Source of the DNA: Sinohyriopsis cumingii
Lineage: Eukaryota; Mollusca; Bivalvia; Unionida; Unionidae
NCBI GenBank assembly: GCA_028554795.2
Contig: CM068829.1
Coordinates: 135,865,579 to 135,929,578, forward strand
Length of the DNA stretch: 64,000 nucleotides
Reading direction: 5' to 3'
A model generated the notes under the pieces. That model was not told the DNA's origin, searched no databases, and saw only the letters and a program-made list of their open reading frames with translations. The first letter of the stretch is position 1, and the number at the start of each line of letters is the position of its first letter. Below are positions 30,991 to 42,497 of this stretch, one piece after another. Position numbers and translations under genes: made by a program.

Positions 30991-32535
30991 TTATACTAAA
31001 TCATCAATCGTGTTTAACCGAAACATTGTCAAACCAGCATAAGGACTTTCTGCGTTGACAACATATATCCGAAAGTAAATATACTTGTTAACCGTGTTAG
31101 CATCAGCGATAGTAAACTGTTGACTCGTTGGTATATAAACACCCGTTGAGCTGCACATCGTTGTCCTTGTGGTATATCTGTCGATCACTCAAATCGCCAG
31201 CTGTGTCTTCGGCCGATACTAACATTTGATCGTCCTCGTAAATGAAGCTTCTAAGTTACAACAGTACCAGGGCACTGAAGTTTGATTCAGTTTCAAATAT
31301 TAGTTTTTTCTCCATATGTTGTCCACTCGGTAGCTCGAGATATGACACTGTTAAACGTAAAAGCAAAATTTAGATTATCTCCAGGAGATTGTACCAAAGC
31401 CGTGGCACCAAAGCCCCAACGATTATATGTCGAATCAACAGATGTTATTGCGAGGTCGTTTTGTGATGACAATTCTTTGCAATATTTTATGCGGCAACAG
31501 GAACGTACGTCGATGTTATTTTTTTGACATCATATCGATGGATCCTGTGATTGTACCTCCGGTTCGTTCAAGCAAAAATCATCAGGTGATGTACCTGCAA
31601 TAGCAAGTATTTGCTGCTGCGTCGAAGTAAGATTTGTTTTTCAGATTAATTGAAGATACTGGATAATAATGCTTTTAATATCTTGTGTGATCCCATATTT
31701 AGCGTCCCTGTCATTGTGTCTCCGGATTTCGCTACTCGTATTGCGGTATAACCTGCTATCATATCATCAACGTAATTCTTGTTTGTCAGATCAGATGTTG
31801 TTTTTGGAAGCGCAGTTGATGTTATGTTGTTGACGCCCATGTCTAACGTGCCTGTCATTTTGTCGACGGATTTATCACAAAATTTTGTTTTACAAAGTTT
31901 ACATTTGCTACTCAGCTATCGTTGGACCGTGGAGTGTATTTGAATTGTGTGTTGTATATCACATTGCCTTCTATGTCTAACGAACCTGTCATTGATCATC
32001 CGGCAAGTTTTAAGAACGCTGTCAATGATCCTTTCTGCGGATCATACGATATTTCATCTGTTTGTTCACTCGGAGGAAACACTGTAGTCCTGTTATCTTA
32101 CCACAGTCAATAAATATAATAGTACCTGGTAGAAAATCACCCGAGTTATTTTTTTTTTTAATTTGCCACCGTATTTAGCTGATTATAACTTACCGCCTGT
32201 ATGATATCAGCGTTGTTTAGCGGATATGATGTGCTGATATTTGTTATCTTATTATTGCTCATGTTGCTGTTTCCTGTCATTATGCAGCCGGCAAGTGAAC
32301 GTTTTTCAGATACAGTTTTAGTCTATTGATTGTAATTTACTGCTTGTGTTTTATTAACGTTGACAGGAGGATATGTTGTTTCTAGATCTAACACTCTTTA
32401 TCCTGACACGATAATGTTGGAGTTCATTATGTCACCGGATTTCTTGAGATAATTTGTTAGATTAACATCTGTTGTTGCAGATGTTTCTCCGAATGAACCA
32501 CTTACTGACATACCAAATTGTACGTAGTAACTCAT
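30991..32535 (-). pseudogene. Fiber/tail-fiber-like protein with repeated MTGTL motifs
   Basis: It starts at ATG 32535 (MSYYVQFGMSVSGSFGE). The shaft shows at least five repeats of the phage tail-fiber type: IMNSNIIVSG, IMTGNSNMSNNKI, SMTGSLDIEGNVI, MTGTLDMGVNNI and MTGTLNMGSHKI, some with the linker LTNKNYVDDM. The C-terminal part has STYNRWGFGATALVQSPGDN and ends with QQFTIADANTVNKYIYFRIY and GLTMFRLNTI, stop at 30993-30991. The family forms trimeric receptor-binding fibers. Many stops and frameshifts make it a relic. The start codon lies 58 bp from the divergent ATPase start. Confidence 0.7.
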
Positions 32536-32593
32536 GTTTATTGTATGCTGCTGATAAAATTATCAGGATTAAATTTTGTGCATATATTATATG

Positions 32594-33290
32594 ATGAGCA
32601 TAATACACTTTGATGCCAAGCGAGTAATACAAATAAACACAACTATGAGTTACCGGATTGTCAAAATCTGATAGTTCGACGAACTGGTTCTGGTAAACTT
32701 GTTAATGAACTTGTTACTCAAAGACATATTCAACTACGATCGGGTGTAAATTTATACAAGCAATCCTCAGCAGCACAAATATGTGTTGTAAACGAATACA
32801 ACGAAAAACTGAAGAAATGAACTTGGTGCGATGAAGATATCTTTGCTATAACGATACCCGAAGATCTTGTTCCTGTTGCTGATCTAGATTCCGACGAACA
32901 TAAGATTATTATGTTTTATGATATTTTGTTCAGCAATGCTAAAATGCACAAGATAAAATCTTATTTTTAATTGCCAAGAAATCGAAGATGTAATGCAATT
33001 CATCTTGCCCAAAGTTATTATAACGTTAATCGTTTTATCAGATGAAATACGGGTTGTTTTATACTGTTTAACGGACTGGATAATACTGACGTGCCATACA
33101 TAGAGCACGAGAACTGCGATGATGTTTCCAGGGACAAATGTGTTGATATGTTTCATGAGGCAGCACATCAAAGTTTTTCTTATTCATTAAACTTGCTAGA
33201 GATACTAATCATATGTTTCGACGCGAACTATATCAGTTTTTAGACTGTAAAGAATTAATCAATTCATGTGTTATTCACAATAATGGACAA
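32594..33290 (+). pseudogene. A32-like (FtsK/HerA) DNA-packaging ATPase, broken
   Basis: It begins MSIIHFDAKRVIQI. The Walker A region reads RRTGSGKL, lacking the usual Ser/Thr after Lys. The Walker B region reads DSDEHKIIMFYD. Further right are IHLAQSYYNVNRFI and ISHVF-like C-terminal pieces such as ARDTNHMFRRELYQFLDCKE (about 33192-33251). Packaging ATPases of this family pump DNA into capsids in Polintons and nucleocytoplasmic viruses. At least three frameshifts and two stops are present. Confidence 0.65.
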
Positions 33291-33307
33291 ACCTTCTAAA
33301 GAAATAT

Positions 33308-33649
33308 GTGACCACAAGAGTTGCGTTCAAGAAAAAAGTTGAGCAAGAACGTGCTGGACAACAACACACAGCTATCACCGAGTCTTTATTTGGCAAACAA
33401 CCTGGTGTTGATAAAGTACCACCAAAAGACCTAGAAAAATTAAAAGAAAAAGTTTTGCGAGGACTACTTGAAAAAGGACAAAAGAAAGTTGCTGAGAGTA
33501 TCGTTGAGCGAATTGTTAATCCTGATGCACGACAAGTTGAGACTTTAGAAAAAAATGAAAGAAAAAAAATTTGTTATTTAATAGGCAAACGAGAGAACAA
33601 CGGGAAAGACAAAATATACTTGGAGAAGAAAACAAGGAAGGAATACTAG
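33308..33649 (+). CDS. Unidentified highly charged ORF (113 aa)
   Basis: A Lys/Glu-rich frame without stops: QHTAITESLFGKQPGVDKVP and LEKLKEKVLRGLLEKGQKKV are predicted helical. It lies between ATPase and minor capsid genes. It may be a fragment of a longer protein, because Lys/Glu-rich codons continue after the stop in other frames to about 34000. No family recognised; conservation of 113 codons in a neighbourhood this decayed is notable, though A-rich composition lowers stop frequency. Confidence 0.4.
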   Translation: MTTRVAFKKKVEQERAGQQHTAITESLFGKQPGVDKVPPKDLEKLKEKVLRGLLEKGQKKVAESIVERIVNPDARQVETLEKNERKKICYLIGKRENNGKDKIYLEKKTRKEY

Positions 33650-34308
33650 AAAATTGGTGTTTCAGAATATTTACCTTTGAGTCTGAAAAAGATATTTTAA
33701 GTTTGAAAAAACACAAAAATTAAGATTATGGACAAAATGAAGATTCCTTTTTAAAACATTAATGATATAATGCAAAAAGCAGAAAAGGCTAGAACTAATT
33801 TGGATTCCGCAACGGAAATTAATAAGCTGAAAATAAATTTATAAAATATTCTGAGAAGGTGTTATTACTGAGATATGTTTGGAAGTTTTTGATAGAATTT
33901 TAAGGTATGAAAAAGGTTTTACAGCTGAAAAAATTAAAGCAATGGCGAATGAAATAGAAGATGAGAATCAAATGAAACGAAAAAAGACGAGCGGCTGATT
34001 ATAGCATATGATAAATTATTTTAAAAGGATTCTGAATTTGATACTGTTGAAGAAACGTCAGGTAAAGGATTAAATATCTTTAATTCGGCATCTGGTATTA
34101 TTGATTGACTGATGCTGATAATCTCATCGAAAGAAACATGAGCACAGAAATCGACAACGAAATAGTCGAAATACTTCATAATCCGAGATCAAACGGCTCT
34201 TTAACGACGGACGTGTATTATGTATTACACAGCGACTTGATTCGCGGAGAATTATTTCGCTAACGCTAACCATTTTTTTAAATTATTATTTACGAATAAC
34301 AAATATAA

Positions 34309-34740
34309 ATGTCGTCGATGACGTTGCTACTCGACTCATCTCAGAAAACACAGAACAGTGCAAACTTTTCCGTGTTCTATAATACTGTTATTGAAATTGA
34401 TCCTGGTACGCCAGAGTCTTCAAATCAATATGAGGTCGGATTAGTATTTGCTACCTTCTGGCACTCTATGGAAAATGTTAAAACTAACGTCAATGACGAC
34501 TTTACATTTGACATAAAAACCAATGATATCATGGATTGGAAATCTGTTTAGATACGACAACTCGCCTACAACGTCACATATATCAAGACAACAATAACGT
34601 ACCTTATAACCGCTGAAAGTTGTGGTATATCATCTGGTAATTTCGAGATCGTTCCAAACTACAACACGTTACGAGCAACAATAACATTAAAACAAATTGT
34701 TTATTGATCTTTGCTACCAATACAAAATATGATCATTGTC
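34309..34740 (+). pseudogene. Minor capsid (penton-like) protein
   Basis: The ORF 34309-34551 reads MSSMTLLLDSSQKTQNSANF, QYEVGLVFATFWHSMENVKT and ends at TAG. The same protein continues in another frame with SSGNFEIVPNYNTLRATITL. The conserved start (beta strand plus SSQKT), the EVGLVxATFWHS element and the NYNTLRAxI strand are the landmarks of the adintovirus minor capsid/penton protein, and the major capsid gene follows as expected. Confidence 0.65.
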
Positions 34741-34822
34741 AGGATGAAAAATGTATAACAAAGTAATCGTAGGTACTTTCTTTGGAAATAATAGAAAATA
34801 TACATAGAATAGCTATAAAGTA

Positions 34823-34939
34823 GTGCCAATCGTGTTAGACGTGTCAAAAACTTTTGAAACAGGAGCCGCATTTGCAGCAAAAACAGCTGTCGGATATAAA
34901 ATCGCTGATAAAATCAAAGGTGGAGTGCAAAGTGGTTAG
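34823..34939 (+). CDS. Small amphipathic ORF between minor and major capsid genes
   Basis: 38 codons read VPIVLDVSKTFETGAAFAAK then TAVGYKIADKIKGGVQSG and stop at 34937-34939. The Ala/Gly-rich helix could be membrane-active. It is probably the C-terminus of a longer protein whose start is obscured by stops at about 34760-34820. Confidence 0.35.
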   Translation: MPIVLDVSKTFETGAAFAAKTAVGYKIADKIKGGVQSG

Positions 34940-35148
34940 AATAAAAAAACAAGCTATTTCTGAAATAGTTCCATCATCAGAAACAGATGACAAAAACGAC
35001 TAAAGAAATTGTTGTTTCCGGCCGGCGAATAAATAGAAAACTCGTAACATGCGCTAAAACCTCAGAGTCCTAGCACTTGGCTTGATGTTGCTGCGTTTTG
35101 GGTGTTTGTAAAATAATCACGATTTTGTCTGACAATTACATTACAACA

Positions 35149-36636
35149 TTAAATTGACCTTGCCGATGAGATAACCGTAGACGACTCTGAAATAGAGTTC
35201 GAGTATATTGAATATCTCGACGAAAACTCAAATGAGCCTAGCAAGGCGGGTATCAGAACATTGAATACGAGAGACGAAGATGTGTATTTCCCCCAGCACA
35301 AAGCCGTACTTGAAGTACTAGGTAGTATAAGAACAGATGCGGATGGTGATATTGGTGCTGGTGCAAATATTACATTAGTCAATAACGGCTGGAGCTTGTT
35401 CAAAGGTGACATATATCAACTAGCCAGACAAACAGTAGAATATATTTATATGCACTTGCCAGCTGCAGGTGCTGTTGTTATCATTGTGTCCTACAAAGAT
35501 TATTATTCAAGACCTGCTACGACAAATATTCTGTCGATCACGGATGCATCATTAGGACATACTGCTGATCTTGATGAGATTCAAATAGGTGAATCACCAA
35601 TTGCTGGCGCTAAAGATGATGGAACTCGTACTAACATAAACAACTTTTTATTGAGGCTTTATAATCAATATGGAACGGTTGCAGCAGCTGATAATGCAAT
35701 ATCAAATGTAACAAATGCCCTGATAGCTCTTTGTAATGCAGTTGGAATTGATCCACCAGGAGCTGCAGCTGACACACCTCCGTTGTTAGAAAAATTTCAG
35801 ACCATTATTCCTGTGATCAATCTTCGATGATGTTTTGTTAAACGAAGAAATTACACGGCTCAATCACGTCAAATTGCAATGATGCTTCCATTAAGCACAA
35901 TATTTTGATTTTGCAGGGACTACACTATAATTTTTCGTGTTATAAAATATACTGTTATTCTTGGCGGAGCTGATAATAATGATTGTCTGATTAGAGCTGC
36001 TGCTATTGCTTATTCCCAGTTTGTGATTTAACGATTGCCTTTATGGATTCCTCAAATTGTTGTATCTGTCTGAAATCTTGGGATAATGTTAGGCGCGTAC
36101 AGCAGAAAAATATATTTTGAACAACACGGGATTATCAAATTGCAGTATTAAACACAACAGATAACACACAGCTAATAACAACAGTGCCTAGCGAACATTT
36201 GCCGAGACATATAATTGTTGAGTTTCAGCGACAAAATAAGCGTAGTAATTAACTACAAATCGAATCGATATTTATTGGAATAAACTCTAAGCAAGATCCT
36301 GAACCAGCAATCAAATACAGCTTCGGAAAAAATGCTAATAGAAACGTATCTCGAGTTTATATGTATCTGATGGAGGCGATGCAAACAAATATCGAGGCGC
36401 GGAAAATGGATCTCAAATACTGCTGAAGAGTTTCGATCTCTTTATTTCATTTTGATGTTAGTAAGCACAGCGAACGAGCTATTGAATCAACAGCTGACAT
36501 CGAAAGAACATTGTCGTTAGAAGTGGTTCCTATTGCTCTAGATAACATACATTATGCTTATGCTCTTGTAACATCTGACAGATACATAACACTTGACGCC
36601 GTCAAAGGTATAGTGACTGTACAGGTGTATTGTTAA
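35149..36636 (+). pseudogene. Major capsid protein (double jelly-roll type), broken
   Basis: The best-preserved part (frame open to 35830) contains IEFEYIEYLDENSNEPSKAG, then DVYFPQHKAVLEVLGSIRTD, TLVNNGWSLFKGDIYQLARQ and IVSYKDYYSRPATTN. After a frameshift follow FCRDYTIIFRVIKYTV, IRAAAIAYSQF, LPLWIPQIV and RKIYFEQH; the C-terminus is FDVSKHSERAIESTADIE and YALVTSDRYITLDAVKG, ending TAA 36634-36636. This order and length (about 490 codons) match adintovirus/Polinton major capsid proteins, which form the virion shell. Four or more lesions. Confidence 0.75.
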
Positions 36637-36662
36637 AATTATTTTATCTAATAAAATAAATA

Positions 36663-37045
36663 ATGAAATATATTTTGCATGATACTAACCTGTCAGAAGG
36701 ACAAATACAAAAACTAGCATTAGCTATAGGTAAACGAAAGGTGGTTTCAGTAAAAATAGATTTGAAAACGCATCGCGTTCCAACAAAATTACTTCTTACA
36801 CAACAACAAATAAACATAATGCTAAAAAATAAGCCCTTTATACTCGATCTGTGACACAAATATCAGCATTTACCAGATTGAAGACTATCCTTTGGCGGAT
36901 AAATCGGAACAACGATAGCTACTTTAGCACGAACGTTACTGCCAAAGATATTACCTGTGTTTGGAACGTTAAGTATGGCTGCAGCATCAGGTTCACTATC
37001 AGGAACAACAAAAAAGCTCTATCCGGTGGCAGAATCAAACAATTA
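36663..37045 (+). pseudogene. pVI-like minor virion protein
   Basis: The ORF 36663-36854 (MKYILHDTNLSEGQIQKLAL, then LLLTQQQINIMLKNKPFILD) is intact to a TGA. In other frames it continues with VTQISAFTRL and a hydrophobic segment, IGTTIATLARTLLPKILPVF plus GTLSMAAASGSLSG. An N-terminal basic domain, LTQQQ element and a Gly/Ala-rich hydrophobic C-terminus are typical of the virion protein that follows the major capsid gene in adintoviruses and that resembles adenovirus pVI. Confidence 0.6.
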
Positions 37046-37099
37046 ATGTGACAGTGGCCGCTATAAAGTCTAAAGTTTATCTGATCGATAATTATACCA

Positions 37100-37318
37100 A
37101 TGAGGACAACACAAGTAAAAATAGCCCTATGACAAAGAAAAAGAAGAACCAAAATAACGAACTGCAACATCGTCAAGGGTGGATTTATAGGCCCGCTGCT
37201 AGCAGGGATAACATGAAGTTTATTAACAAGTCTGTTAGGGATAGGACGGGGAATGCAGGTATACCCAATACGTTTGCGGACTCGTGGAAGTCGTAGCCGA
37301 GGCCTTATGCTACTTTAA
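37100..37318 (+). pseudogene. Small basic/hydrophobic virion protein (pX-like)
   Basis: One frame starts MRTTQVKIAL, has a TGA at 37130-37132, continues NIVKGGFIGPLLAGIT, has a second TGA at 37214-37216, then SLLTSLLGIGRGMQVYPI and a basic tail RTRGSRSRG to TAA 37316-37318. The GGF-x-GPLLAGI motif recurs in small membrane-active virion proteins of Polintons. Frame is kept throughout, so only two point lesions are visible. Confidence 0.5.
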
Positions 37319-37339
37319 ACCAGAAGCTGAAATCGTCCA

Positions 37340-37790
37340 CTTTAAGTTATTTTGAAATTGCTAATACAGTTAAGGATACAAGCGGATTTATCGGAGTATT
37401 TTCCAAAGATGAGTTAGCTGATAGATCACCGAAACATAATCAGGACTATGTCATCAATATACAAAATTTCAAAGACGGATCTGGAACGCATTGGGTAGCT
37501 ATTAACAACAACTGATTGTATTCGTGTGGTCTTCCTCCGAGTGATTTTATCAAACAATGTATCCGAAAAATATAAAAATATAAACTGTAACTCTAATGAG
37601 CTTCAGCCAGTTGGAACTGCTGCTTGTGGTTATTATTGCGTTATGTTTATTTTTCATATGTCTTGGACGCAAACGGCCAGGTCTGATGGCAAACCAGGCA
37701 ACATTTTGAAGTTTATTTTGCTATTTAACCCGTTTTCAAGAATCAGGAATGATCGCAAAGCGTTACTTGGATCGTAAACGTTCTTAACAT
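37340..37790 (+). pseudogene. Adenain-like cysteine protease, frameshifted
   Basis: The first part has SGFIGVFSKDELADRSPKHN, YVINIQ and the catalytic-His motif GTHWVA (His at 37489-37491), then an in-frame TGA at 37513-37515. The second part, in another frame (37526-37777), has NELQPVGTAACGYYCVMF with the catalytic Cys at 37625-37627. Both catalytic motifs survive, unlike in the left element's protease. Gene order pVI-like, pX-like, protease is normal for the group. Confidence 0.7.
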
Positions 37791-37816
37791 TAATTTTGTC
37801 TGACATCAAGTATAAA

Positions 37817-38100
37817 ATGAGAACATATTGCCTCAAATGCAGAACCAAAACCAATAACATCAATGAAACTACAGAAGCAACCGTTAATAACAGAACAAAT
37901 GCTGAAAAGTATATGTGATGTATGTGGCAGGCGAAAGAGTATGTTTCTTTAGCATGATAAATACGGTGATACAATCACTGGTGGTTGTGTTAAGCAAGCC
38001 CAGAGTGCTAGCACTCCGGCAAAAATAAAAAGTTACTATCGTTTGGGTTTGGTTAACTTCAAAATAGAACGAGAAAAAATATTAATATTTTGCTTAACAA
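37817..38100 (+). pseudogene. N-terminal zinc-ribbon protein (PLA2-gene type)
   Basis: It starts MRTYCLKCRTKTNNINETTE at 37817 and runs to a TGA after YM; in the next frame CDVCGRRKSMFL supplies the second Cys pair. A CxxC...CxxC ribbon at the N-terminus is found in the Polinton gene that elsewhere carries a phospholipase A2-like domain; the right element has the same start (MDLYCVKC at 58128). The PLA2 part is not recognisable here. 38101-38440 contains no assignable gene. Confidence 0.5.
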
Positions 38101-38439
38101 CGTTGAAGTTGATTGCATGTTAAGATCTGGATCGAATACGACATAGTAGTTCTGGACAAATATGTTAATTGTTGTTTGACCAACAGCGATGTTGCCGCTA
38201 TACTAATTGGTAAGTGAATAACGAATAACAGAAATTTTAATTTGTACTGTGAAATATAATCCATTGCGAGGTAGCTCAAATGTCGATCTGCCAACTAAAA
38301 TTTAAAGCTCACAATGTTGTGTCAATGTCATGAACAACGATAACACATGTTTTTAATGGGCTTTATTATCAGCATTGTTTCCAGTAGATAAGCACTCTGA
38401 CAGAGTATAAAATTAGATCTGTCATTTTAAAAATCAAAC

Positions 38440-39650
38440 CTTTTCTGGTATTGTATTTCCTGTTTCTGATTATCAAATTCCAAAATTTGAGAAACAAAAC
38501 ATTTTATTTTTGCCATGTGGCATTAATGTACTTGGAGTAGATGATGCACAAAATGTTTATCCAATATATATATCAGCGATCGTGCCTCATAACCTCTCGC
38601 GAAATCAAAACAAACACAACACATTATTGTTTTGTAAAACCCATTACGTGTGGATTAAAAATTGGACGATTAGTCGGTGGGAAGTACAACAATCACAAAG
38701 AAAAGATATTTTCCTTCGTCAGATGATTTCACAATTGCAAGTCCCAGCTGGCATTAAATCGTCATCTATAATACTATTCTTTCGTTCAACAAATATCTAT
38801 GCCAGGTAAAGACGAAAATATATTGTAGTTTACGAATTACAGACACAAGATGAAAGTGCCGTTTATAGTCTACTACTAAATTGAGTCTGTTCTGCTTTAT
38901 CTGCTAAAAGCAAAAAAATAACCCTGATAAATCTTCTACTAGAAAAGTATAAAAACATGTTCCGTGTGCTGTTGCATACAAAGTTGTATCTGTTGTTGAT
39001 AAATGTTTATCAAAACTGTTAAACTTTACCGCCCGATTTCAACATCGGAAGAAAGTCCTGTTTTGTGGTTGCTGAAAACTCTCATCAACGAGATGCCATT
39101 TTGCAAGGTAGACCAACGAAAATGAAACCTCTAACCGTAAAAAAAAAATAGAATTGGCTTCAGCTAGAACATTTCACATTTGCGAGCAGGCGTTTACGAC
39201 TGTAGATCGTGTTCAAGATGACTGTCAAATGCAATCTTAAATATACCTCACCAGATTTCGTTCCTGTTGTCGCACATAATCTTCGTAGATAGAATTCTCG
39301 TATTATCGTCGAAGCGTTGGGCAAGAAAGATATAATATACCTCCCAAACAATGCAGAGTTGCTGTTAACTGACACTGATTCGCTCATGTACAAGAAAGAT
39401 TCGGATGATATTTACAAAGAATTTTATGAACACCTGGATCTGTTTGATCTTCCAACAAATAGCGGATTTCACGGCGATGGCAATAAAAAGGTAACAAGAA
39501 AGTTTGAAGATAAAGTTTTAATCAAAATTGCAACGGAATTTATCGGACTACGTAGTGAAATGTATTGCTTAAAATTATTTGATAGTAAGATAAGAAACGA
39601 GCCAAGTGAACAAAAATAAATTTGGTAGGTAAGGTAAGAGGTTTTGACAC
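38440..39650 (+). pseudogene. Family B DNA polymerase, internally deleted
   Basis: Left pieces read LFLPCGINVLGVDDAQNVYP and, in two frames, THYVWIKN and GGKYNNHKEKIFSFVR. Then come HVPCAVAYKVVSVVDKC (about 38955-39005), FHICEQAFTTVDRVQDD (treble-clef insert) and CNLKYTSPDFVPVVAHNLRR. The final ORF 39317-39619 has the polymerase motif C ELLLTDTDSLMYK (DTDS at 39371-39382) and SDDIYKEFYEHLDLFDL, then TEFIGLRSEMYCLK. Between LGKKDIIYLPNN and motif C most of the palm/fingers is missing, and the exonuclease part is also lost. It is a different PolB subtype from both other elements. Confidence 0.7.
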
Positions 39651-42351
39651 TTATAGGTCTGCGTTAGATGGTTTTAGTGGTCATTTTTAAAAGATTAAAT
39701 AAAATCAAATTGCCATAAAAGTGAGACTGATGGCATAATAAAATCTGGTGTTTGCAATATCGATAACAAGAGATCCTGTTTTGTTTTGATGTAGGACAAG
39801 ACCTAAACACAGTTACTGATGATTAAAAGTAACCCATCTAGTTCCTACATTTGCATCAAGACCGAACGCAAAAGAATAAATTCATCATCCTTATTTGATC
39901 AACAGAAGGTAATATAATATATTTCAAGTGTAATCAACCACTTAATTACAATCAGAAACGGTGTTGGGGAATACGAAAAGACAGAAATATAAAATCCAAA
40001 ATAAAAGTGATTTGTATACATAAATAATGAAACATGTAGGCGTAACACAAGCTATACACAGAGAAAGACAAACTGTATACAGATGCAACAGAACATGAAA
40101 TTATTACGAAATTTACCCAAGCTACCCTAAAGCCCTAAGATTTTCTGTATAAGTTTCAGTATGACAACTATACCTACGAATTGTCTAATTGTTCGGTTTG
40201 ACTTATATCTTCCGAAACAGTATTCCCCGTAATGAAACAAATACCCACTATTATATATCGAGTCTATATAGGGGAACGTCATTACTAACCGCAGTAAACT
40301 AAATATGCTACAGGCTATTTGAATGATCAGCTTGAACTTTCTCATGATGACAAAGTATAGAGAAATGAACGAACCAAACAAGGCTGGGGCTATCAGTTAA
40401 ATCCAATTATTAAGTTGTGTGTTTATTGCAATTTTAGTACAGAAATACAAATAAAGTACCTTTTTGGGGCAAAACATTTACGTTATGAAAATATGAATAT
40501 AATTTATATCGTGATTTTTTCTGAAAATAAAAAATATATCCCAGTAACTGTTAACAACCCTGTGATAAATTTGTGACGATACGGTTGTCTAAAGGAAGTC
40601 AAAACACGTGTTGGATAGCACTTTTTTGGCAAAATTGGCATTGCTGGATTGATGCAGAATCAAAATTAATGATTATATCCTGTACGGTTGGTCCTTAGTG
40701 GAAATATATTTTTGTCTCAACATTTTTAAGACTGTTCGCGGCTATCAAAGTCAATAAAAAAGGTTCGCAATTAACAATTGAATTGTCAAATTATCCATAC
40801 ATCAAGCAAGGAATAGAAATAGAGGGTAATTCTTTTCTAGCTTGATTGTATGATATGTACTCAAATTGTTTAGTTATCCAGCCATTTACTTCATCATATT
40901 TTATTGTATTGTGTCATGTTTAATTCGTTATCATATTATCATTCTTGTTACGTACTTTCAGGCTCAAGGTAATAATGACCTGAATACTGTTGTTTGTCTT
41001 GCACTGCAAAGTGACGATCATTTATAATTGTTCGGAAAAATCAAAAGAACATGTTACGCTTGAGAAGTTGTCATTAGGCGTTATCAACAAGTCAACCGCG
41101 CCTGCAACGATAACTGCAAATGTTAATTGCAGCAGTACTCAGCGTATAAACCCTTTCAGATTTTTGTCAAATGTTGTCATCCGTGATGTAGATTCCCAAA
41201 TAGTTTTCTCATATGCTGAGTGACAATGTACTCCATTAATCAAACTTTGTTGTGGATGAGTTCTACGTAAATGTTTGTTGAATCCTTAACGATTGATCTC
41301 CGAATGATTCAAAGATCCTTGCATTATACTGAAAGTTGGTCGCTTATAAATTTGTATATAATACGTTCAATAAATACATATTTTATTCATTCTTGATGTC
41401 ATACTAATTAAAATATTTATGCAATTTATTCATTATTCAAAAATCTTTATTTACACAAACTTGTTGCTAGAATGATAGTCCATATCGGATTGTTTTCGTC
41501 ATTACATATACACTGTACACTATTGCCTTTCCTGATATCTAAAATCGACAAACCAACATTTGCATTTTTTTGTATCTTATTTTGTAATACAGCTAGCTTT
41601 GATTACACTATATATGAGATACATTATTTTTCACAAATATACGTTTTCTCCTGATGGTAAGAGTGTTGCTCTTATGAGAAACTGGCGAAATACTATTATG
41701 TACATTTAATTTAATTATTGTCTTTTAGCTTAATGTTTTTAAAAAATTTTCATTATATGCCATTGTAATGTAACATTGTCTACTGAACTAGACCTTGTCC
41801 TAAATTGAGTTCATTTCTGCTTGAACTGATTGCCCTTCTTTTTTTTAATTTCGTGTATGCAAGCAACTAATAATAGCTTCATTATTCTCTATATGTATGA
41901 GCTTATTAACTGAATTATTATTCAGGTACACAAGAAATGGTAAATATGTTGATCAGGGGCAGGGTTTATAGAGATTCCCATGTGAAGTTTGTAGGCTATT
42001 GTGTTGTAAGTAAACAAGACTCATTAGATAATTCTAGAAGGTTACTTTTCATTAGGTAATGGATGTTTTTAGAAAATGCTAATGTGACCTGAGGTCAAGC
42101 AGATAACTATATTATGTTGTGACTGTAAGGAGTTTTCCAGTTGTGTTTTAACATCTGGCACTTTAAGTTGTTTCATGTTGTGACCAGTTGGGGCTGAACT
42201 TAGTTTTTCTTTAAATTACTGAACTCAAGTGATTATTTTCTTGGATAAAGACATTCATTGTAATTTATACTGAATTAAAACTTGGAATAATATTTGTGTG
42301 ATTCAGCAAGAGACTGTTGACACATCAGTACTCCGTAGACTATAACAGAAG
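39651..42351. other. Non-coding stretch left of the retroelement
   Basis: No gene supported. 42115-42351 may be the outer part of the retroelement's left LTR (it begins near TGTTGTGACTGTAAGG), but no matching right copy was found by eye. Confidence 0.45.
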
Positions 42352-42497
42352 CGTCATCGCCTTTAAGTTTGGATCTCTTTGGGACTTGAACTGATTATCA
42401 TTCAGGACTTTGTATTACCAGGAGTTGTGTCTAATTGTTGGATAAGTCTGTATCAGACTCTAATATAAAAGTAAAGGAATTAAAATTAAAATTCAGG

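Larger units (their letters stand above)
29985..39650 (+). mobile_element. Second endogenous adintovirus/Polinton-like element (middle element)
   Basis: It contains fiber and an unknown gene on the minus strand, divergent from ATPase, minor capsid, major capsid, pVI-like, small hydrophobic protein, adenain-like protease, zinc-ribbon protein and PolB on the plus strand. The gene set and compact arrangement are those of adintovirus-like Polintons. Almost every gene carries multiple stops and frameshifts, more than in the right element, so it is older. No integrase is recognised. PolB is internally deleted, and the right limit is set where its remains end. Confidence 0.8.
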
